64,000 nucleotides of DNA from Epiperipatus broadwayi. Taxonomy: Eukaryota; Onychophora; Udeonychophora; Euonychophora; Peripatidae. The notes under the pieces are model-generated. The model made no database searches. It was not told where the DNA came from and was given only the letters and a program-made list of their open reading frames with translations. Each line of letters begins with the position of its first letter. The first letter of the stretch is position 1. Positions 58,608-64,000 of this stretch are shown one piece after another. The position numbers were made by a program, and so were the translations under genes. The DNA is taken from NCBI GenBank assembly GCA_028023455.1, contig JAQFVV010012673.1:372001-436000 (forward strand), given 5' to 3'.

Positions 58608-58830
58608 AGGATTTTTTTTTATCAAAAAACGACCTTACAGAATTTTCTGATAAAGACTAGCTGGAATAATTTTTCATAAAAACGAACTCGAAATTTTTTT
58701 ATCCAAAAACAAGCTTGAATAATGTTTCTCAACAAAAGACTAGCTTGACAAATTTTTATTAAAGACCTGGTTGCAGAATTTTTTCAACAAAAGATGCTGT
58801 TTTAACAATTACTTCTTTCCAACAAAAAGC
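58608..58830. repeat. Degenerate minisatellite, about 28-40-bp units
   Basis: Seven or eight diverged units follow the pattern (A)AACAAAAGACTAGCTTGA then (C/A)AAATTTTT with variable T runs. AT-rich, no coding capacity. Confidence 0.6.
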
Positions 58831-59399
58831 ATCCAAATTAGTTTTAATTAAAAAAATTTTGATGATAATAATTTTGATCAGCTTGATTAATAATTTATTC
58901 ATGTACTTGCTTATTAATTATGATTTGTTTTTCAAATTTAAAATACCTTTTACATTCCTTGCAATAATTAAACATCAATTATCACCTTTGTATGGCAAGA
59001 CCAAACAATGTAACACATTATTATTAATATATAATTCAAAGTGATTATCTTTTTAAATTAATTAGATAAGATGTCAATAACAATTATAAATGTATCTATG
59101 CCCTATAATTAACCACCTTTACAAATTTTATTAAAATACAATCTTTTAATAGAATAAAATTTAAAATTTCTCTATAACAGAGTTTAAAAATATTTAGATA
59201 CAAATTGGCATGAAGCAGATTTATATAAGTAAGCATATATGTAATAATATAATTCAATATCTGTATTTCTTCAAAGCAATATATATATAATTATATAATT
59301 GAATATTTATAAATACAGTAATCAGATATATTTTAAAAGTTTTATCCACTTAGTAGCACATTCGACTATCCTCATATTCTTTGTCAACTAATACTTTGA
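58831..59399. other. AT-rich DNA, no gene recognised
   Basis: No supportable feature. Confidence 0.5.
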
Positions 59400-60066
59400 A
59401 AGACTAATCTTCCCACAATTCCATGATCTTAACGTTTGCTGCCTGCCTGTTAATTAAGTCATGTTTGTATTTGTATATCAGCGTAGCTTCTTTTATTATT
59501 TTTTTCTATTTGCAATATTTTAACGTTGTTGTATTTGAAGTTAAAACCATAAATGCATGAATTATTATGATCATGAAAAAAGGATGCTGAAACATTATTA
59601 TCTACTTTGCAATTTTGATTCAATTTCTGAAATCTTTTTAACAACAGCAAGTGCTCTTTAGTTCTTTTTTCCAACAATACATCTTGATCCACCTACATAT
59701 GCACTACCACACCTACATATCCATCTATAAATGATACAATTTTTATTTATAAATGAGGTTTTATCTTTAGAATTATTTATTAATTTGTTTAATGTAGGAG
59801 GTGTGTAAAATGCAATATCACATATACCTATATAAATCTTCCTTATAAAATTTACTTGATCATTCAAAATATATGGTATTGATATCCACATTTTTTATTA
59901 GCAGGAGGATCAATATTATTATTAAAATTTTTATTCTTATATCTCATATTAAAATCTTTAATAACATTATATATATGATTATAATTGTAGCCAACATTAA
60001 AGAATTCATTTGAATACATTTCAATATTTTTAGCTTTATCCAATGAATATTTACAAAGAGACAACA
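59400..60066 (-). pseudogene. Penelope-like element, linker and GIY-YIG end
   Basis: Three overlapping minus frames give NEFFNVGYNYNHIYNVIKDF, a WISIPYILNDQVNFIRKIY block, then IIYRWICRCGSAYVGGSRC, the GIY-YIG core with AYVG for YIG. RTKEHLLLLKRFQKLNQ follows with a conserved EH, then VSASFFHDHNN and, in a further frame, a LINRQAAN-type C-terminus near 59440. The RT domain is absent; two frame shifts separate the blocks. Unlike the 31-35 kb family, the endonuclease motifs are well preserved. It belongs to the same PLE family as the sequence at 63896-64000. Confidence 0.85.
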
Positions 60067-60247
60067 TTTAACAATTCATTCGAATACATTTCAATATTTT
60101 TAGCTTTATCTGATGAATATTTACAAAAACTATTATTTTGAAAGTCCTTAATAGTCTTGGTAAATATTCATTGGATAAAGCTAAAAATATTGAAATATAT
60201 TTGAATGAATTGTTAAATGTTGGCTACAGTTATAATCATATATATAT
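60067..60247. repeat. Inverted PLE segments
   Basis: An 80-bp PLE segment (containing TTTCAATATTTTTAGCTTTA) follows on from the minus copy a second time at about 60065-60130. It then recurs in plus orientation at 60155-60247 (GGATAAAGCTAAAAATATTG ... TGTTGGCTACAGTTATAATC). The plus piece ends in a TA run exactly where the LTR at 60248 begins. Confidence 0.75.
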
Positions 60248-60562
60248 TGTAACCAAAATTAAAGAGAGTCAAAAAATATTACCATATAAGTGAAGGAGTT
60301 CAAATATCAAGAATTATAAGCAAATTATTAATAACCAGTATTTGATTCAGGTATACAAACAGTAATCTTACCCACTTTCATTCCTTGGTTTGATGTTAAG
60401 TGCATGTTTAAACAAATACTAAGTGAATATGGTCTAGCAGGGCGCCACTAGATTATCTGAATCTAGACATGGTTATATCCAATAATTTGCTTATAATTCT
60501 TGATATTTGAACTCCTTCACTTATATGGTAATATTTTTTGACTCTCTTTAATTTTGGTTACA
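60248..60562 (-). mobile_element. Complete LTR-like repeat (315 bp)
   Basis: Begins TGTAACCAAAATTAAAG and ends CTTTAATTTTGGTTACA, so it has TG...CA ends. Its termini are unusually long inverted repeats of about 82 bp (AAGTGAAGGAGTTCAAATAT and reverse complement). The central part contains GGTCTAGCAGGGCGCCACTAG. It is directly repeated, in the same orientation, at 60585-60872. Orientation is set by the primer binding site on the minus strand. Confidence 0.7.
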
Positions 60563-60584
60563 ATGGCCCCACGTTGGGCGCCAT
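60563..60584 (-). promoter_or_regulatory. tRNA-Lys primer binding site between two LTRs
   Basis: On the minus strand the sequence TGGCGCCCAACGTGGGGC (60566-60583) is the exact complement of the 3' end of a tRNA-Lys(CUU)-type primer including CCA. It lies two bases after the right-hand LTR's CA end, as expected of a retroelement, yet only 22 bp separate it from the start of the next LTR. Confidence 0.75.
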
Positions 60585-60872
60585 TGTAACCAAAAATAAA
60601 GTGACATCAAAAGAATATTATTTAAGAATTATAAACAACTTGTTAATACTATCAATGTATTATGGAAATTGTTAATAACCAGTATTATATGAAATCACGT
60701 GAGGTGAGTACACTAGTAATTCAATAAAATATAACTCAGGTATACAGGCAGTAGGTTTTATCCACTTTCATTTCTTGGTTTGATGTTAAGTGCATGTTTA
60801 AACAAATACTAAGTGAATATGGTCTAGCAGGGCGCCACTAGATTATCTGAATCTAGACACGGTTATATCTGA
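60585..60872 (-). mobile_element. Second LTR copy, truncated
   Basis: Begins TGTAACCAAAAATAAAG on the + strand and matches the first LTR from TCAGGTATACA-(A/G)-CAGTA through GGTTATATC; its first 150 bp is more diverged. The outer 90 bp including the terminal inverted repeat is missing, being replaced at about 60873 by a tRNA-SINE-like end (GTACCGGGTTTGAATCCC). Confidence 0.7.
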
Positions 60873-63598
60873 TAACCTTTCACATGTACCGGGTTTGAAT
60901 CCCTTTTTGGTACTTTATTTCTAATAAAAATGAGAGATTTTGCTTTTTGAGCCATATCACTAGAAGTACTAATAGTTAGGTAAAAGTAAAACATCTTTAA
61001 ACCACAGTGGAGTTCATTGAACATAAATCATTTCTCAGATCTTAACATAACAAATGTGTTTCAATATTTTTATAAGTTCACTAGCTCAGATTATATATAA
61101 CTAATTTAGGATGGCAATTCACTCATCCTTGCATGAAATAGATGATGGGATGTGGTTATAATAATACTAAGAGATCACTAAATATTATAAAATCAATATT
61201 TATTTATGGCCTTTAAACAGTTAAACAGCTCATTAATTAAAAGGTTGATGACGATGATGATGATGATAATAATAACGATAATGACAAGGGTTTCAACTAC
61301 AGCTCTAGGACTAAGCCTAAACATAAAACTAAATTTTATAAAGAAATGCATAATTATTGCTTAATTTTAGCATACTTAATTATATCTTAAATAACCAATA
61401 TTCAACCATTGATGATGATGAATAATCACACTTAACCAAGACTACACTTAATGAAATATATACGCCTCGTTTAATAAAACAAACTAATATTTATTACTAC
61501 AGTTCTAACATATACATAAAAATTTCTAGATAAATATGAAAATTGACATGAATAATAATAATAATTGATTATATAACACTCCTCAGATTAATTTTAAGTT
61601 CTTCCCCCTTTCCCTTCAAATGTATTTTGTATTAAGTTGGACGTCACATTGACCATGATTTTCACTCCATGAGAAAAGTATTAAAAAAAAATATTATCTG
61701 CTCATTAGCACACATACTTTAAAATCCAACATGTAAATAGAATGTAAAAAAAAATGTTAGTAAAAATTGAAAGAGCAAGTTTTAGAAAAAAGTTTTAAAT
61801 TATTTTCTCCCCCTCCCTTCCAAGCGCTGAAATCTATACTGAACTTGAAACAAAATAATCTAATATTCTAATACTACTCATTATTCCACATTCACTTCCA
61901 ATTATACACATATAAAAATATTATTATGTATGTGCGTGTTTTATCCCATAATAACAAAATATTATTAAAACCAAAATAATAATATTAGTTAAAACTAAAA
62001 TCATAATACCATAAAAAAAAAATTGTTTTACATATTCATATTTCATAACTGTAAAATTAATAAACATATAATTTTGATACATTCAAGATAATTTATGAAG
62101 CTCAAAGTTATTATTAGTAAGACATTCTTGTTTTAATCGATCTGAATAGTCTTTAAAAGTTCTTTAAATAAAAATATACCACTTTATTGCTAAAATGTTT
62201 ATTAAGACTGATATCATAAAGAAAATAGATATAAAAAGTCATATTACCGATCTTTTGTTTGTAGCGAATTTCCAAGGGTTCAAACTTGTCTTGTATAATG
62301 TTTATATTTCTGTAGCTACCATTTCCGTTTTACTGGGAACAATCTCTTTCTTGAGGTGGATAACTATTTGATGATGGTGACTCTATTGAGGTTATTTGCT
62401 TTAGTGGATAATTTGGAAATCATTATATTAATTTTTCTTCTCTTCCTGTCAAGCATGTGGATGAAATACAGCAGTTGTTTTCCCATTTGTAAATTTTCTT
62501 GAGTTTAAAATCAGTTGTTGGAACAATTAATTGGACTTGATGATTAATATTTATCAGTAGATTAATTCATCTTCTTTGAATGCAGGTGAATGCTTTCTTC
62601 CTTCTATTAAAAACATCTTATTTATCTGGTCAGTTGAAAGGTGTAGAATATTATTTTAGACACATCTTTTCTTTCCTATGTGATGTGCAGCTTCCCCAGA
62701 TGGTCCGGAATCGATGGAACATACATATAATTTTTCTAGCCTGCCATTTCTTATATTTTCAACATTCAATATTATAGTTTAATAATCTGAATCAATCACA
62801 ACAATAATAATCTTAATAATAATTCAAAACAGCTTTTTATATCCAATTTTTAGCTACCTTAACCAATCAGAGATAGCATCACTTGCTATTTTTGGACAAA
62901 TTTGTTTTAATTAGATCTCTAATTTATTTTCAACCAAAGTATTTTTCAACTGAAAAGTTTAATCCTTTTTCCAGACACTTTTGTTTTAAAAAAAAATAGA
63001 CTCAATTCTTATTTCCTTTCTTTTGTTTTTTTTTTTCTTTTTAACATCCAGGTAACACTTCAAATCTTTGAGCTTCCTTTCTATAGATCTTGAGATAAGA
63101 CAATTTCAAAATTTAGAGCTCCAAAGTGACAATCATTTACAAAAAAATTTACTACAAAGATCGATATCTGATTAAACAGATTTCCTCTTTTAACAAAAAA
63201 AAAATTGTACAAAAAAAATAATTTAACAGATTTAATACTTCCTTTTCTTTCAATATTTAGGAAATGTAAAATTTTGTATGTAATGTACACACATCCTGCA
63301 TTCTTTCAAATCATTCATAAACTATCCTTAAATAATATGATTGCTAGCTTAGTAATTATAACCCAATTATTTAATTAAATCTGTAACTTTTAAATCCCAC
63401 TTATAATTAAAGAAAAGCAAAATAGAAGTATAGAATAAAATGTTCAAGCATAGCTTAGTTTTAAAGAAAGTTAAAATGTTGAATATTTGAAATATAAAAC
63501 AAATAAATAATTTACACATACATTGCCTATATGTATGCATTGTAACTTTGCTTTTTAAAGAAAAATTAAATATTAAATAGTTTAAATGTGTGTATTAC
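60873..63598. other. AT-rich DNA, no gene confirmed
   Basis: Contains a short SINE-like B-box (GGGTTTGAATCCC near 60888) and a (GAT)n patch at 61251-61270. A less AT-rich area at 62270-62720 has open stretches on both strands without a recognised domain. Confidence 0.4.
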
Positions 63599-63702
63599 CT
63601 TTCTATCAACACACAAACAAGTAAAGCCTGTAATTGTTGACCCATTCTTTCTCTGTTTAAAGCTTTTAGAACTGGACCTTGTAGGGTTTGAACTTGGATG
63701 CC
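63599..63702 (-). CDS. Candidate internal exon (unrecognised protein)
   Basis: A 104-bp minus-strand segment bounded by CTGTAG acceptor and a good donor (GAAAG followed by GTAATA). One frame is fully open and protein-like, reading GIQVQTLQGPVLKALNRERM then GQQLQALLVCVLIE; another open frame in the same segment gives GHPSSNPTRSSSKSFKQRKN. The acceptor lacks a strong pyrimidine tract. GGGTTTGAACTT on the + strand also resembles a tRNA B box, so a SINE is an alternative. No family recognised. Confidence 0.3.
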
Positions 63703-63807
63703 CTACAGCTTCATTTATGATTATATAAAAATGTGATGATGATTTTTGGTTTACCTTTTCTACATGCACATTACTATAAATTTGGCTAGTGACCAAATTG
63801 TAATGGC

Positions 63808-63810
<3 letters not shown>

Positions 63811-63845
<35 letters not shown>

Positions 63846-63877
63846 ATATTAAAATTTTTAGTAACATTATATATATA

Positions 63878-63909
<32 letters not shown>
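63811..63909. repeat. (TA)n tracts and inverted PLE edge
   Basis: Two TA tracts surround ATTAAAATTTTTAGTAACAT, which recurs inverted as ATGTTACTAAAAATTTTAAT after the second tract, giving a hairpin at the PLE edge. Confidence 0.8.
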
Positions 63910-64000
63910 ATGTTACTAAAAATTTTAATATGAAATATAAGAATAAAAATACTAATAATAATATTGAATCTCCTGCTAATAAAAAAAATATGGGCATCAA
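63896..64000 (+). pseudogene. Penelope-like element, plus strand, runs off the window
   Basis: ATGTTACTAAAAATTTTAAT followed by sequence encoding NMKYKNKNTNNNIESPANKK and a WAS/WIS-type start, matching NMRYKNKNFNNNIDPPANKK and GYQYHIF of the 59400-60066 copy. The element continues beyond position 64000, so integrity cannot be judged. Confidence 0.75.

Noticed and set aside
60563-60584. Genuine tRNA-Lys gene fragment
   Set aside because: Only the 18 bases complementary to the tRNA 3' end are present, exactly adjacent to LTR ends, so a primer binding site is the better explanation.

Overview
This is about 64 kb of very AT-rich animal DNA, roughly three quarters A+T by eye. It is intronic or intergenic and packed with decayed transposable elements. 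A spliceosomal exon with canonical splice sites, (TA)n and (TCTA)n microsatellites, LINEs, Penelope-like elements (PLEs), Merlin and mariner transposons and tRNA-derived SINE traces all indicate an invertebrate metazoan. A repeat-rich genome with large introns, such as a mollusc or cephalopod, would fit, but the taxon cannot be fixed from this sequence. No bacterial operons, tRNA genes, rRNA genes or CRISPR arrays were seen.

The only host coding sequence I am confident of is one internal exon on the minus strand, at 14962-15092. It encodes the start of the C-terminal domain of an M1 aminopeptidase. The flanking sequence on both sides is probably intron of that gene for an unknown distance. 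A second possible exon (63599-63702, minus) and short open frames near 53.5 kb and 58.4 kb are weaker candidates.

Layout: 1-9 kb is AT-rich filler, a foldback element at 5 kb and a cluster of hammerhead-bearing repeats at 6.5-8.6 kb. 9.5-20 kb holds non-LTR retrotransposon remnants and the aminopeptidase exon. 20-30 kb holds more hammerhead repeats of two families, a head-to-head pair of PLE fragments and a deleted DNA transposon. 30-37 kb is an inverted pair of PLE copies, one interrupted by a hammerhead-bearing foldback insertion, followed by an RTE-like LINE. 37.9-39.3 kb is a complete but frameshifted Merlin transposon with long inverted repeats and an 8-bp target duplication. 39-49 kb mixes mariner, LINE and foldback remnants with a 500-bp tetranucleotide array. 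50-59 kb is mostly repeat-poor AT-rich DNA with (TA)n tracts and two foldbacks. 59-61 kb holds another PLE and an unusual LTR/primer-binding-site/LTR structure. The window ends inside a further PLE copy.

The most interesting signal is a set of hammerhead ribozyme motifs in three sequence families (A, B and C). They have recognisable stems, core and cleavage triplet, and several sit in inverted, head-to-head dimers. In one case the dimer is flanked by a 12-bp target duplication. Hammerheads are known from Penelope-like elements and animal retrozymes. The density of families here and their foldback arrangement deserve checking.
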